In this document: positions 7,610-16,681 of the stretch, one piece after another
Position numbering within the stretch: position 1 is the stretch's first letter
Layout of the letters: every line of letters begins with the position of its first letter
Source of the DNA: Leptodesmis sichuanensis A121
GTDB taxonomy: Bacteria; Cyanobacteriota; Cyanobacteriia; Leptolyngbyales; Leptolyngbyaceae
Reading direction: 5' to 3'
DNA length: 64,000 nt
Assembly: GCF_021379005.1 (NCBI RefSeq)
Contig: NZ_CP075171.1
Span: 372,001 to 436,000, forward strand
Made by a program: the position numbers and the translations under genes
The notes under the pieces: generated by a model
What the model saw: the letters and a program-made list of their open reading frames with translations, nothing else
Databases searched by the model: none
What the model was told of the DNA's origin: nothing

Positions 7610-8668
7610 TTACGGGTAGAACGCCAGTCGCGGCAGCCCCAGGGTTTCATCCCAACCCATCATCAGGTTAAGGCACTGGATCGCCTGCCCTGCCTGTCCT
7701 TTCAGCAGATTGTCGATCGCCGACATACCAATCACTCTGGCGGTGCGAGGATCCACTTCCAATCCCAGATAGCAGAGATTCGTCCCGGTAGCCCACTTCG
7801 TCTGGGGATAAACGCCGCTGGGTAACACCTTCACCCAGGGAGAATTGCGGTAAAAGGCATTAAAGATAGTCAGTAAATCATCTCGTACCAGACCCGGATC
7901 GCGAATGGTGGCGTAAACGGTGGCCAGAATGCCACGGGGCATGGGAATCAGGTGCGGCGTGAATTGCACCAGGATCTCATGGCCCGCCAAATCGCTACAT
8001 ACCTGCTCAATCTCCGGCGTATGGCGGTGGCGACCCACTCCATAGGCCCCAAAGGAACCGTCGGCTTCTGCCAGCAGCATATTGATTTTTGGCTGCCGTC
8101 CCCCCCCGGAAGTCCCCGATTTGGCATCAATAATCGCGGTTTCCGGCACAATTAAGCCTTGTTTCAGCAGCGGAGCCAGAGCCAGCAGACTGGCGGTAGG
8201 ATAGCAGCCCGGACAGCCGACCAGTTGGGCCTGAGCAATGCGATCGCGGTACAGTTCTGGCAGACCGTAAACTGCCTGTTCTGCGGTGGCCTGGTCGGTG
8301 CGTTCGACTCCGTACCAGGAGGTGTACACCGAGAGGTCAGAAAAGCGGTAGTCTGCCGACAGATCGAGCACCTTACAGCCTTTTTCCAGCAGGGTGGGAG
8401 CCATCTTGCAGGCCAACCCATTGGGTAGGGAGAGGAACACCACCTGACAGCGATCGGCAATTTTATCTAAATCGATCGGCTCAATGATCTGCTTGACTCG
8501 ATGTTCCAGATGTGGATAGAGATCGGAAAAGGGTTGTCCGGCACTGCTATCTCCCCCCAGATAAGCCAACTCTAAATGAGGGTGATCCATCAAAATCCGA
8601 ACTAATTGCACACCGCCATACCCCGAAGCGCCGATGATTCCGACAGGGACACGTCCCGTATCACCCAT
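7610..8668 (-). CDS. argC: N-acetyl-gamma-glutamyl-phosphate reductase
   Basis: Third step of arginine biosynthesis: NADPH-dependent reduction of N-acetylglutamyl phosphate to the semialdehyde. The 352-residue protein has the dinucleotide-binding loop [10 protein letters not shown] (10-19) and the active-site cysteine C155 in [10 protein letters not shown]. The KSGTSGGGR and [15 protein letters not shown] segments are typical of bacterial ArgC. Length is normal. Cytoplasmic. No other arginine gene is adjacent, as usual for cyanobacteria. It is transcribed divergently from ribBA. Confidence 0.95.
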   Translation of the reverse strand: MGDTGRVPVGIIGASGYGGVQLVRILMDHPHLELAYLGGDSSAGQPFSDLYPHLEHRVKQIIEPIDLDKIADRCQVVFLSLPNGLACKMAPTLLEKGCKVLDLSADYRFSDLSVYTSWYGVERTDQATAEQAVYGLPELYRDRIAQAQLVGCPGCYPTASLLALAPLLKQGLIVPETAIIDAKSGTSGGGRQPKINMLLAEADGSFGAYGVGRHRHTPEIEQVCSDLAGHEILVQFTPHLIPMPRGILATVYATIRDPGLVRDDLLTIFNAFYRNSPWVKVLPSGVYPQTKWATGTNLCYLGLEVDPRTARVIGMSAIDNLLKGQAGQAIQCLNLMMGWDETLGLPRLAFYP

Positions 8669-8823
8669 GATGCTGTACCTTCCTGCGGACTGAACCTAGA
8701 GACTTTGCTGCATTGTAGTACTAGACAAAAGATTTGTGGAAGGTGAAGTCACTAATCTGGCCACCCGATCACGAACTAGAATTTAAACATGAGGAACTCT
8801 TTAAATAACTTAACGGTATTATC

Positions 8824-10530
8824 TTGAACACCTCTGCAGATTCAGTTTCGGTTTCGCCTACTTCGTTTCAGTTTGACTCCATCCCTGCGGCCCTCGCCGA
8901 TCTCAAAGCAGGCCGTGCCCTCGTTGTGGTAGATGACGAGAACCGGGAAAATGAAGGCGATGTCGTGTGTGCCGCCCAGTTCGCAACCCCTGACATGATT
9001 AACTTCATGGCCGTGCAGGCGCGGGGTTTAATTTGTCTGGCCATGACGGGTGCCCGGTTGGATGAACTGGACTTACCCTTGATGGTGTCTAAAAATACGG
9101 ACAGTAACCAGACGGCGTTTACAGTCAGCATTGATGCCTCTCCCAGTGCTGGTGTCTCCACGGGAATTTCGGCAGACGATCGCGCCCGCACCATCCAAAT
9201 TGCCATCAATCCGGCCACCCGTCCGGATGATTTGCGCCGTCCGGGTCACGTTTTCCCGATTCGAGCCAGGGAAGGCGGGGTTTTGAAACGGGCAGGCCAC
9301 ACGGAAGCGGCGGTGGATCTGGCACGACTGGCGGGACTGTATCCAGCAGGTGTCATCTGTGAAATTCAAAATCCGGATGGCTCAATGGCACGACTGCCGC
9401 AACTGATTGAATACGCTCAAAAACATAACCTGAAAATTATCAGTATTGCCGACTTGATTAGCTATCGACTGGAGCATGAGCGACTGATTGCCCGCGAGGC
9501 GATCGCCGACCTGCCCACGGAATTCGGCCACTTCAAAATCTACGCCTATCGCCATACGTTGGATAATTCGGAGCATATTGCGATCGTCCGGGGCGACCCC
9601 GCGCAATTTGCCAACCAACCCGTCCTGGTGCGGATGCACTCCGAATGTCTCACAGGGGATGCCCTGGGTTCCCTGCGTTGTGATTGCCGGATGCAACTTC
9701 AGGCCGCCTTAAAGATGATTGACAGTGCCGGACAGGGCGTGGTCGTCTACCTGCGGCAGGAGGGCCGGGGCATTGGCCTGGTCAACAAACTGAAAGCCTA
9801 TTCCCTGCAAGACATGGGACTGGATACGGTACAGGCCAATGAGCATTTGGGATTTCCGGCAGACCTGCGGAACTACGGCATGGGCGCTCAAATTCTCAAC
9901 GATTTGGGTGTGCGTCAGATGCGTTTGATTACCAATAACCCCCGTAAGATTGCTGGACTCAAAGGCTATGGCCTGGAAGTGGTGGAACGGGTGCCCTTAC
10001 TGATTGAAGCCACCTCCTATAACTCCTCCTATTTAGCAACCAAGGCAGAAAAATTGGGCCACTGGATGCTACAGACGTACCTGATGACGATCGCCCTTCA
10101 GTGGCAGGATGAACCTCTGGCCCTTACCGAGTCCTACCAACGCCTGGAACACCTGCGTCAACTCGCCAAAACCTACAACCTGCAGGTTCAGGAAGAAGTG
10201 CGTCCGTTAGCCAAAGCTGTATTCGGGAATGCCCTCACCGTGCATCTGGGCTTTGAACAACCGCAGGCTGCTGCTGCCGACTGGTATCGTCCCCCTGGGG
10301 AATTTGTCGATGAGATCGCCCACATCCTTGATGCCCTGGCAACAACGCCCCACCTGCGCCAATTGGAATTTATCGTTGCCTCCGGTTCCGATCCACTGAC
10401 GGGGTTACAGGTGCAGCTCGATCGGCAAACCTTTCCCCTCAGCCAAAAACCCTCCACGGTCTGCCAATCCCTGCAGACCCAAACCATTTATTCTTTTACA
10501 ACGTCTTCGCAGAATAAGGAGGATTTCTGA
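8824..10530 (+). CDS. ribBA: Bifunctional DHBP synthase / GTP cyclohydrolase II (riboflavin)
   Basis: Catalyses the two entry reactions of riboflavin synthesis: GTP to the diaminopyrimidine, and ribulose 5-phosphate to dihydroxybutanone phosphate. RibB domain about 16-225 with the acidic DDENRENEGD loop (37-46) and RRPGHVFP-IRARE; RibA domain about 230-410 with zinc cysteines C275, C286, C288 and RQEGRGIGL (311-319). A further ~150 residues (about 415-568) form an extra C-terminal region of unknown role. The start is a TTG at 8824: no ATG precedes the conserved RibB core in this frame and an in-frame stop lies at 8806, so the real N-terminus is within a few residues of this. Total 568 residues. 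No FMN riboswitch was recognised upstream. Confidence 0.93.
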   Translation: MNTSADSVSVSPTSFQFDSIPAALADLKAGRALVVVDDENRENEGDVVCAAQFATPDMINFMAVQARGLICLAMTGARLDELDLPLMVSKNTDSNQTAFTVSIDASPSAGVSTGISADDRARTIQIAINPATRPDDLRRPGHVFPIRAREGGVLKRAGHTEAAVDLARLAGLYPAGVICEIQNPDGSMARLPQLIEYAQKHNLKIISIADLISYRLEHERLIAREAIADLPTEFGHFKIYAYRHTLDNSEHIAIVRGDPAQFANQPVLVRMHSECLTGDALGSLRCDCRMQLQAALKMIDSAGQGVVVYLRQEGRGIGLVNKLKAYSLQDMGLDTVQANEHLGFPADLRNYGMGAQILNDLGVRQMRLITNNPRKIAGLKGYGLEVVERVPLLIEATSYNSSYLATKAEKLGHWMLQTYLMTIALQWQDEPLALTESYQRLEHLRQLAKTYNLQVQEEVRPLAKAVFGNALTVHLGFEQPQAAAADWYRPPGEFVDEIAHILDALATTPHLRQLEFIVASGSDPLTGLQVQLDRQTFPLSQKPSTVCQSLQTQTIYSFTTSSQNKEDF

Positions 10531-10593
10531 AATCAGCTTATGGGCGTTGCCTTAATCTACAAGGCCATTCCTCCTGGCAGTACGTTGTATCTG

Positions 10594-10923
10594 CTACACT
10601 CCTTTCGCTAAATCCAATGCAAAAATCAGAGCTTGCTTGATTTCAAGCATCGTTTCATTGGGTAAATCTCCCAACTTCCGTTCTAGTCTGATGACTGGAA
10701 CTGAGCTTAAACCTTGCACATTGGCCACAGAACCTTGCCGCAGAAAGGAAATGCCAGTCAGTTCTACCTCGTAGTCACTCCCTCTATTCTGCGTTGTTAC
10801 AGGTACGTAAAGAATTAAAGCGCGAGGTGGAGTTGGGTCATAACGAGACACAATGACAACGGGGCGTGTCTTCGCTGCAAGTCCTAAATCAGCCAACCAT
10901 ATCTCACCAGGTTTCGGGTTCAT
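10594..10923 (-). CDS. MazF/PemK family toxin
   Basis: A 109-residue type II toxin of the MazF/PemK fold, expected to be an endoribonuclease. It shows the family features GEIWLADLG near the N-terminus, KTRPVVIVSRYDP, and the middle LYVPVTTQNRGSDYEVEL; the C-terminal helix is LDLAKGV. Start is the ATG at 10923; a TTG one codon earlier is less likely. Its first 20 bases overlap the 3' end of the gene upstream, the tight translational coupling typical of antitoxin-toxin pairs. Confidence 0.85.
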   Translation of the reverse strand: MNPKPGEIWLADLGLAAKTRPVVIVSRYDPTPPRALILYVPVTTQNRGSDYEVELTGISFLRQGSVANVQGLSSVPVIRLERKLGDLPNETMLEIKQALIFALDLAKGV

Positions 10924-11089
10924 CAATCAGATCCAGTACTTCCTGCTCAACTACTCTAGAACGAAGAAGATCTAGAGCATCTTGGTCTGCCAATTGAATG
11001 ATTTCCGCGAGGCACTGACGCACCTGTTCAGCAATATCAGGTTGCCATTGGCGAAGTTTGCTATCAAGTTCTTGAACTAAAGCATCCAT
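10904..11089 (-). CDS. Putative antitoxin partner of MazF
   Basis: A 61-residue acidic, helical protein beginning MDALVQELDSKLRQWQ and ending RSRVVEQEVLDLIDEPETW. I do not recognise a defined DNA-binding domain, but similar short proteins ending in RSRxVEQEVL-D are common directly before MazF genes in cyanobacteria (recalled, not searched). The ATG at 11089 is preferred over an upstream in-frame extension to 11167, whose residues are unlike a folded protein. The order antitoxin then toxin with overlapping ends supports the call. Confidence 0.65.
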   Translation of the reverse strand: MDALVQELDSKLRQWQPDIAEQVRQCLAEIIQLADQDALDLLRSRVVEQEVLDLIDEPETW

Positions 11090-11210
11090 ATCAATTTTTT
11101 GCGATGAATTATTTCTATCGTAGCTCTCTGTAATCCTGCAAGTGCCCGATCTGCCTGTCTGATACATCCCGGAAGTTCTCTAAAAAGCCGTGATCCTGGT
11201 CGATCTTTGC

Positions 11211-12539
11211 TTAGTCTCGGCCAGTGACTGAGAGGCCGCCCACAATAATCGAGGGGGTATAGCAGGAACCGTTCCAGTCCGCATCGCCGCCCAGTTCCAC
11301 CAATTGTTTGAGTGCGGTGTAGACGTTGCCGGAAACCATGGTGTCTTTTACCCGACCCAGGATTTGACCATCTTTCACCCAATAGCCCAAATCCACATTG
11401 ATCGAAAAATCGCCAGAAATGCCCGCCCCACCGCCTAACATCTGATCCACAATCAGGCCACGCTCCATACTGGCAATCAGGTCTGATAAGGATTTTGTGC
11501 CGTGGCGCGATCGCGTTCCCGGGCTGACAATCAGGTTAAACATACCCGGACTAGGATAACTGCCCAACCCTGGACGAAATCCATTACCCGTCGTGCCACT
11601 CCCTAAGTTGCGGCCTGTGGTGCGATCGGCATAGAACAGCTTGAGGATGCCACTGTCGATAAAGGTAATGGGACGGGTGGGAGTGCCTTCATCATCAAAG
11701 GGACAGCTAAATGGCCCCATATCGGGGTGTTGGGCCAGGGTTAATTCTTCCGAAGTGACCACTTCATTTAAGCGATCGCTCCAGGGAGAGGCTCCTTCAA
11801 TCACCTGTTTGCCATTTAAGGCAGCCTGTACCGTACCCCAGAGCATATCTGCGGCCTTGGAGGTAAACAGAATTGGCACCCGGCCATTCATCGAACTGGT
11901 ATTTTCCCTGGCCCAATCTAAACGGAGTACGACCTGGTGTGCCAGGGCCTCTGGATCCAGGCTGCCCCGTTGAGTTTGACCATCGTAGATGCTGAGAAAA
12001 TCATCTCCCCGAATCCACTCTGCCGACAGGGAGCAACTGAGGGTGGTGTCTGTGTAGCTGCAATCTAATCCCTTGGAGTTGATCAGACGAGTTGTTTCTG
12101 CCTCACATTCCCATTCCGCCTCACACAGGACTTCCGGGTAAGCATCCCGCACCAGCGCGATCGCCTGTTTGCCCCACTCCACCAGTTGCCCAACGGCGAT
12201 CGTCTCTCCCAGATCCGGATAAGCAGCTTTAGAGGCTGCCCCCAGTTCGATTTCTTCCGGCTCATTCAGGCTGCTTAAGGCCAGTGCTCGATCGACCAGC
12301 GTTTGCGGTTCCACAGGCCCATAGGCAACCGCTAATCCCGGTTGCCCCCCTCGCCAGAGACGCAGAGCTAATCCTTCTGCCTGAGCGCTTTCCAGTTGTT
12401 TCAGGCGATTGGCCTCAAAAAAAACCGGACGGGACAGCGATCGGGATTGAAATACTTCCGCTGCCTCTGCTCCCGATCGGGTCGCCAAGTCTAATAATTG
12501 CTCTGCCAATGTGTCTTGCTGTAAATCGTCGGAACCCAT
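11211..12539 (-). CDS. pmbA: TldE/PmbA family metallopeptidase subunit
   Basis: Member of the TldD/TldE family; in E. coli TldD and TldE form a heterodimeric zinc protease that trims unfolded peptides such as microcin precursors and CcdA. The 442-residue protein has EGLALRLWRGGQPGLAVA in the N-terminal half, FDDEGTPTRP and TTGNGFRPGLGSYPSPG in the middle, and the MLGGGAGISGDFS segment near the C-terminus. It lacks the HExxxH zinc motif of TldD, which fits the non-catalytic TldE/PmbA partner. The tldD gene is not in this window. Cytoplasmic. Confidence 0.88.
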   Translation of the reverse strand: MGSDDLQQDTLAEQLLDLATRSGAEAAEVFQSRSLSRPVFFEANRLKQLESAQAEGLALRLWRGGQPGLAVAYGPVEPQTLVDRALALSSLNEPEEIELGAASKAAYPDLGETIAVGQLVEWGKQAIALVRDAYPEVLCEAEWECEAETTRLINSKGLDCSYTDTTLSCSLSAEWIRGDDFLSIYDGQTQRGSLDPEALAHQVVLRLDWARENTSSMNGRVPILFTSKAADMLWGTVQAALNGKQVIEGASPWSDRLNEVVTSEELTLAQHPDMGPFSCPFDDEGTPTRPITFIDSGILKLFYADRTTGRNLGSGTTGNGFRPGLGSYPSPGMFNLIVSPGTRSRHGTKSLSDLIASMERGLIVDQMLGGGAGISGDFSINVDLGYWVKDGQILGRVKDTMVSGNVYTALKQLVELGGDADWNGSCYTPSIIVGGLSVTGRD

Positions 12540-12595
12540 AACCTCTCAGCAATCAGGTCTTTAAAAGCCCTTCCTCCATCAGGTTTAGAATCACT

Positions 12596-13456
12596 TTACG
12601 CTAATTTGGGATCCTGCAATAACCAGAATCCGGCAAACGCTTCTGTGTCTGGACTGGCTTGAATCGCCAGAAAGTGGACTCCCTGAGCCGCCTGTTTGGC
12701 GATAGTAAAATTTTGGGCTTCGGTCTGCAGCGCAGAACTGTTTAAGGAGGCGAGCATCCAGCGATCGTTCACCCCTGTCGTCAGCAGTAACTGCTTCGGT
12801 TCTGGGTCGAAGCTCACCATGCCCAGTTCCAGACCAGACATCCAGGCGGCCATCGGAGTCGCACGGGTTGTGAAGATGAGCACCCCTGGAATTACTGCCC
12901 CCGGTTCCAGCCCTGCCAGACGGAGCGGAAAGCCTTCACCAAAGGCGATCGCCCAGTCGGTCATTTCCTCCAATGCAGCAGCTTCCAGGGTGACAAAGGC
13001 CCATTTCTCGCCCCGTAATGCATCCGGTAGAACCTGGGGAGCCGTTTCCGCAAAACTGACCGAAGGGTTGGTTCCCGGTTGAAAACCTGGATGTTGCGGA
13101 TACTCATCCTGCATCCGCTGCCCTAGCCACTGAGTTAAGCGATAGGTACGCAGGCTCAGCACTGCCGGAATTCCCAATCCCTCGCAAGCCTTCGTAATCA
13201 TATTATTCATCGCCTGCCGAAAAAAACGAATCCGGGTAGGCGGTTTGGGAGCCTGGGCGATCGCCGTTTCCAACGCCTGCTGCAGGCGGGCAGAATTTAC
13301 CTCCGTACTGGCGCAATACTCGGCATAGCGGAACAAAGTATCGGGTTGCGTCTTCACATCTAAAGGACTCTCGCAAACCAGAACTTCCCAAATTTTTTTA
13401 CCGTTCTCATCCACCAGCGGACGAGAGTAAAAATCAAGTTCCCAAATCGTTGTCAT
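12596..13456 (-). CDS. Tab2/Atab2 family RNA-binding protein
   Basis: A 286-residue protein of the Tab2/Atab2 family, which is confined to oxygenic phototrophs; in Chlamydomonas Tab2 and in Arabidopsis ATAB2 activate translation of photosystem mRNAs. It starts MTTIWELDFYSRPLVDENGK and contains IRFFRQAMNNMI and LSLRTYRLTQWL segments matching the family, with a C-terminal GFWLLQDP. The ATG at 13456 is chosen over a TTG six codons upstream because family proteins begin at MTTIWE. No transmembrane helix. In cyanobacteria the exact target RNA is unknown. Confidence 0.9.
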   Translation of the reverse strand: MTTIWELDFYSRPLVDENGKKIWEVLVCESPLDVKTQPDTLFRYAEYCASTEVNSARLQQALETAIAQAPKPPTRIRFFRQAMNNMITKACEGLGIPAVLSLRTYRLTQWLGQRMQDEYPQHPGFQPGTNPSVSFAETAPQVLPDALRGEKWAFVTLEAAALEEMTDWAIAFGEGFPLRLAGLEPGAVIPGVLIFTTRATPMAAWMSGLELGMVSFDPEPKQLLLTTGVNDRWMLASLNSSALQTEAQNFTIAKQAAQGVHFLAIQASPDTEAFAGFWLLQDPKLA

Positions 13457-13621
13457 TGGAGGGCAAATTGGCAAACTGCCATCTGAGATACCTGTAAAAG
13501 GCTACCACGGTAGCTTTTCCCTACACACAACAATCTATTTGCTGTCCAATTATTAAAAATCATGACATTATGAACCAGAGGTGTTGCATTGCCAGGTCTG
13601 CTTTCGGGAGTTGACCAACCT

Positions 13622-13711
13622 TCAAAATAACTCCCTATCCCCCATCTTCCCTACTTCCCAATTCCCACTCCCTAATCCCCATTTTCCAACTCCCAATTCC
13701 CAATCCCTCCT
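13622..13711. repeat. Low-complexity CCCAATTCCC tract
   Basis: A run of imperfect 7-13 base units such as CCCAATTCCCACTCCC, CTTCCCTA and CCAACTCCCAATTCCC with no coding character. Reverse-complement relatives (GGGGAGTGGGGAATAGGG) occur at 63123, and similar tracts at 16445 and 24766. It ends about 15 bases before the start codon of the radical SAM gene. Confidence 0.7.
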
Positions 13712-13727
13712 AATGGTGTGAGACTGA

Positions 13728-15308
13728 ATGAACGTTTTACTGCTGTATCCTCGCTTTCCCAAAAGTTTCTGGTCTTTTGAAAAAACCTTAGCCCTGGTCA
13801 ACCGCAAAGCCATGCTGCCGCCGCTGGGCCTGGTTACCGTAGCAGCAATTTTGCCTCAAGAGTGGAACTTCCAACTGGTCGATCGCAATGTGCGGCAGGT
13901 GACGGAAGCAGAATGGGCCTGGGCCGATCTGGTGATTCTCTCGGCCATGATCGTGCAGAAGGACGATCTGCTGGAGCAAATTCAGGAAGCAAAACGGCGA
14001 GGTAAAAAAGTGGCCGTTGGTGGCCCCTATCCCACAGCGCTCCCAGAGGAAGTGAAAGCGGTGGGCACCGATTATCTGATTCTGGATGAAGGCGAAGTGA
14101 CGCTCCCAATGTTTGTGGAGGCGATCGCACAGGGCAACCAAACGGGCATTTTTCGTTCTGGTGGTGAAAAACCAGATGTCACCACAACTCCCATTCCCCG
14201 CTTCGATTTACTGGAGTTTGATGCCTATTCCGAAATGGCGGTGCAGTTCTCACGCGGATGCCCCTTTCAGTGCGAGTTCTGCGACATTATCGTGCTATAT
14301 GGCCGCAAACCCCGCACCAAAACGCCGGAGCAACTGCTGGCAGAACTGGAACGCCTGTATGAGCTAGGCTGGCGACGCAGCATTTTCATGGTGGATGACA
14401 ACTTCATTGGCAATAAGCGCAATGTCAAGCTGCTGTTGAAAGAATTGCAACCCTGGATGGTGGAGCACCGGTATCCCTTCTCCTTTGCCACCGAAGCGTC
14501 TGTGGATTTAGCAAAAGATCAGGAATTGATGGATATGATGGTGGCTTGCAATTTCGGATCAGTCTTCTTAGGGATTGAAACACCCGATGAAGAAAGTTTG
14601 TCGCTGACCCAGAAATATCAGAACACACGGGATTCCTTAAGTGATGCCGTACAGACGATCGCCCGATCAGGCCTGCGGGTGATGGCGGGATTCATCATCG
14701 GCTTTGATGGCGAAAAACCCGGAGCCGGATCTCGCATCGTCAAATTCGTGGAGCAAACCACGATTCCCACAGCCCTCTTCAGTATGTTGCAGGCATTACC
14801 CGATACTGCCCTCTGGCATCGTCTGAAGAAAGAAGGACGGCTCCGCAGTGACGACTCCAACGGCAATCAGACTAGCCTGATGAACTTCGTCCCGACCCGT
14901 CCTCTGGAAGACATCGCCCGTGAGTATGTGGAAGCCTTCTGGGAGTTGTATGAACCGAAGCGATTTCTCGATCGCACCTACCGCCACTTCCTGCTGTTAG
15001 GAGAAGCCACCTATCCGAAAAAAGGCAAGTCCGCCAAAAAGAAGGTAGATTGGATCGCCATCCGTGCTCTGCTAACTATCTGCTGGCGGCAGGGAGTGGT
15101 GCGCGATACTCGCTGGCAATTCTGGCGTAATCTATACAACATGGCCCGTCTCAATCCCGGTGGCCTCAGCAGCTACTTATCCGTCTGCGCTCAGATTGAA
15201 CACTTTGTCGAATATCGCGAAATCGTCCGCGCTGAAATTGAAGCTCAGGTAGAAGAGTTTCTGCGGCAGGAGGGCGATCGGCAACGGGAAGCGGTCAAAG
15301 CAGCCTAA
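13728..15308 (+). CDS. B12-binding-domain radical SAM protein (DUF4070 type)
   Basis: A 526-residue radical SAM enzyme. Residues 1-140 form a B12-binding-like Rossmann region that lacks the cobalamin-binding DxHxxG motif. The radical SAM core follows with the cluster cysteines C178, C182 and C185 (RGCPFQCEFC). The C-terminal third resembles DUF4070, seen in many B12-domain radical SAM proteins of cyanobacteria. Substrate is unknown; relatives include enzymes acting on hopanoids and bacteriochlorophyll, but nothing here favours either. The gene is convergent with the S1-type gene. Confidence 0.82.
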   Translation: MNVLLLYPRFPKSFWSFEKTLALVNRKAMLPPLGLVTVAAILPQEWNFQLVDRNVRQVTEAEWAWADLVILSAMIVQKDDLLEQIQEAKRRGKKVAVGGPYPTALPEEVKAVGTDYLILDEGEVTLPMFVEAIAQGNQTGIFRSGGEKPDVTTTPIPRFDLLEFDAYSEMAVQFSRGCPFQCEFCDIIVLYGRKPRTKTPEQLLAELERLYELGWRRSIFMVDDNFIGNKRNVKLLLKELQPWMVEHRYPFSFATEASVDLAKDQELMDMMVACNFGSVFLGIETPDEESLSLTQKYQNTRDSLSDAVQTIARSGLRVMAGFIIGFDGEKPGAGSRIVKFVEQTTIPTALFSMLQALPDTALWHRLKKEGRLRSDDSNGNQTSLMNFVPTRPLEDIAREYVEAFWELYEPKRFLDRTYRHFLLLGEATYPKKGKSAKKKVDWIAIRALLTICWRQGVVRDTRWQFWRNLYNMARLNPGGLSSYLSVCAQIEHFVEYREIVRAEIEAQVEEFLRQEGDRQREAVKAA

Positions 15309-15363
15309 TAATTGGGCTGCCCTTTGTCCTGGGTCATTTGTCAGATGTAGCTATGAAGACTGT

Positions 15364-15489
15364 TTCCCAAGCTCCAGCTTGGGAACAGCGTTCAGGAAGC
15401 TCCAGTTCCCTCAATATCCAATGGGAAGCAGGAACTTCCCAAGGAGCATTACCATGCAGGAACTTGGTAACGAGGCACTTCAGCACCTC
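15364..15489. repeat. Cluster of short palindromes (TTCCCAAGCT family)
   Basis: Successive inverted repeats sit side by side: TTCCCAAGCT-CC-AGCTTGGGAA (15364-15385, perfect 10-base arms), TGGGAAG-CAGGAA-CTTCCCA (15422-15441), TTACCA-N10-TGGTAA (15449-15470), with weaker GGAA/TTCC (15395-15409) and GAGG/CCTC (15472-15489) pairs between. CAGGAACTT recurs in the loops. It lies between the convergent radical SAM and S1-type genes and does not code. Confidence 0.7.
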
Positions 15490-15502
15490 ATGGCTTGCTG
15501 CC

Positions 15503-16408
15503 TTAAGCTCCCAAGACTACCTTCCTGGCTCGTTCCTCCCGATCTTCTGCTTCCGCCATCACTTCGTCCATTTTTTCCAGCATCTCACCAGGGTAATTTT
15601 CCAACACCTTAGTAGACAAAGAAATGCGGCCCCGACCTTCCTCCAGGTTGACAATCATGGCTTTGATGGGCTGACCGATTTGGAACAGATTGGGCAGCGA
15701 TTCTACATAGCGATTACTGATCTGATTAATGTGCAGCAGGCCACTGGTGCCGTTCATATCGACAAATGCCCCGAACGGCTTGATGCTGCTGATCCTGCCT
15801 TCCACCAGTTGACCAATTTCCAGTTGGCTGAAGGCCGCCGATCGCGAAGCCAACCGATTCGACAACACCAGCTTATTCCGCTCCGGATCCAGATCCAGAA
15901 TACTGGCGGTTAGCGTCGTGCCTTTGAGGGATTCCAGGTCATCTTTTTCGTTCAGGTGCGATCGGGGAATAAATCCCCGCAGTCCCTGCACATCCACCGT
16001 CACCCCGCCTTTGTTCGTGCCTGTGACTCGCACCTGCAGGCTTTCGTTACTGTCCTGTGCCTCTGCCATCCGATCCCAGGCTTTCTTCATCTCCAATTGC
16101 TTCAGAGAGAGGGTGATTTGCCCATCCGCATCCTGTTCCCGGATGATCAAAAACTCCCGTTCTGCCTCCAACGGCATGATTGCAGAGGGATCCTTCACCG
16201 TCCGTAAACTGGCTTCCCACAACGGCAGAAAGGCCAGCGACTTGGCTCCAATATCCACAAAGATCCCATCGGTGTCATAGCTAACGGCTTTCCCCGTCAC
16301 CACCTGTCCTTTTTCAAACGCATAGTCGTAACTTTCCAGCGCTTTGGCAAAGTCATCCATCGAAAAGGAGGCATCGGCAGACCGGGAGCGAACAGATTTC
16401 GAGTCCAT
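15503..16408 (-). CDS. rps1b: S1 RNA-binding-domain protein (second ribosomal protein S1-type)
   Basis: A 301-residue protein with three S1-type OB folds, approximately at 30-100 (GKAVSYDTDGIFVDIGAKS), 115-185 (TGTNKGGVTVDVQGLRGFIPRSHL) and 205-275 (GRISSIKPFGAFVDMNGTSGLLHINQIS, the best conserved). Cyanobacteria carry two S1 homologues; the length and three-domain layout match the shorter one (called rps1b or nbp1 in some species), which binds single-stranded nucleic acid and mRNA. The gene symbol is by analogy. The ATG at 16408 begins the conserved protein; an upstream extension to 16489 is translated low-complexity spacer. Confidence 0.85.
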   Translation of the reverse strand: MDSKSVRSRSADASFSMDDFAKALESYDYAFEKGQVVTGKAVSYDTDGIFVDIGAKSLAFLPLWEASLRTVKDPSAIMPLEAEREFLIIREQDADGQITLSLKQLEMKKAWDRMAEAQDSNESLQVRVTGTNKGGVTVDVQGLRGFIPRSHLNEKDDLESLKGTTLTASILDLDPERNKLVLSNRLASRSAAFSQLEIGQLVEGRISSIKPFGAFVDMNGTSGLLHINQISNRYVESLPNLFQIGQPIKAMIVNLEEGRGRISLSTKVLENYPGEMLEKMDEVMAEAEDREERARKVVLGA

Positions 16409-16444
16409 AGAACCTGACAGACTAATAAGCCTTCCTACTATAGC

Positions 16445-16494
16445 CCTTCTCCCCAATTCCCTACACCTCCCCCACCTCCCACACCCCACCTCTC
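16445..16494. repeat. C-rich low-complexity tract
   Basis: CCCCAATTCCC followed by CACCTCCCCCACCTCCCAC, without coding character, in the divergent spacer between the S1-type gene and dnaK. Related to the CCCAATTCCC tracts elsewhere in the window. Confidence 0.6.
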
Positions 16495-16681
16495 AAGTAC
16501 GGTAAATACCCCTTCATCAAAAGCTCCAATCGAGACCAGTATAGAAACAGGCGTGCTGTGCTTACAGGTGGAATGGGTTTAGCTTCCAGAGTTGACCTGA
16601 CCGCTTCACGGTTGCTCAGCGTGGCAGATGAAAGCCACTGAAATTTCTGAATGTTTTTTAGTTGATGGAGCCGAAGCAGCA

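Noticed and set aside
8669-8823. FMN riboswitch before ribBA
   Set aside because: The conserved RFN helices and loops could not be found in this short spacer.
13622-13813. 63-residue minus-strand frame reading WELGVGKWGLGSGNWE
   Set aside because: This is simply the translation of the CCCAATTCCC low-complexity tract.
15364-15489. CRISPR array
   Set aside because: Units are palindromes of different length and sequence, there are no constant repeats with unique spacers, and no cas gene is present.
15338-15913. 191-residue plus-strand frame across the palindrome cluster
   Set aside because: Runs through repeats and then antisense to the S1-type gene; not protein-like.
16628-16681. N-terminal extension of DnaK
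   Set aside because: The added 18 residues do not resemble DnaK, which starts at the conserved [10 protein letters not shown].
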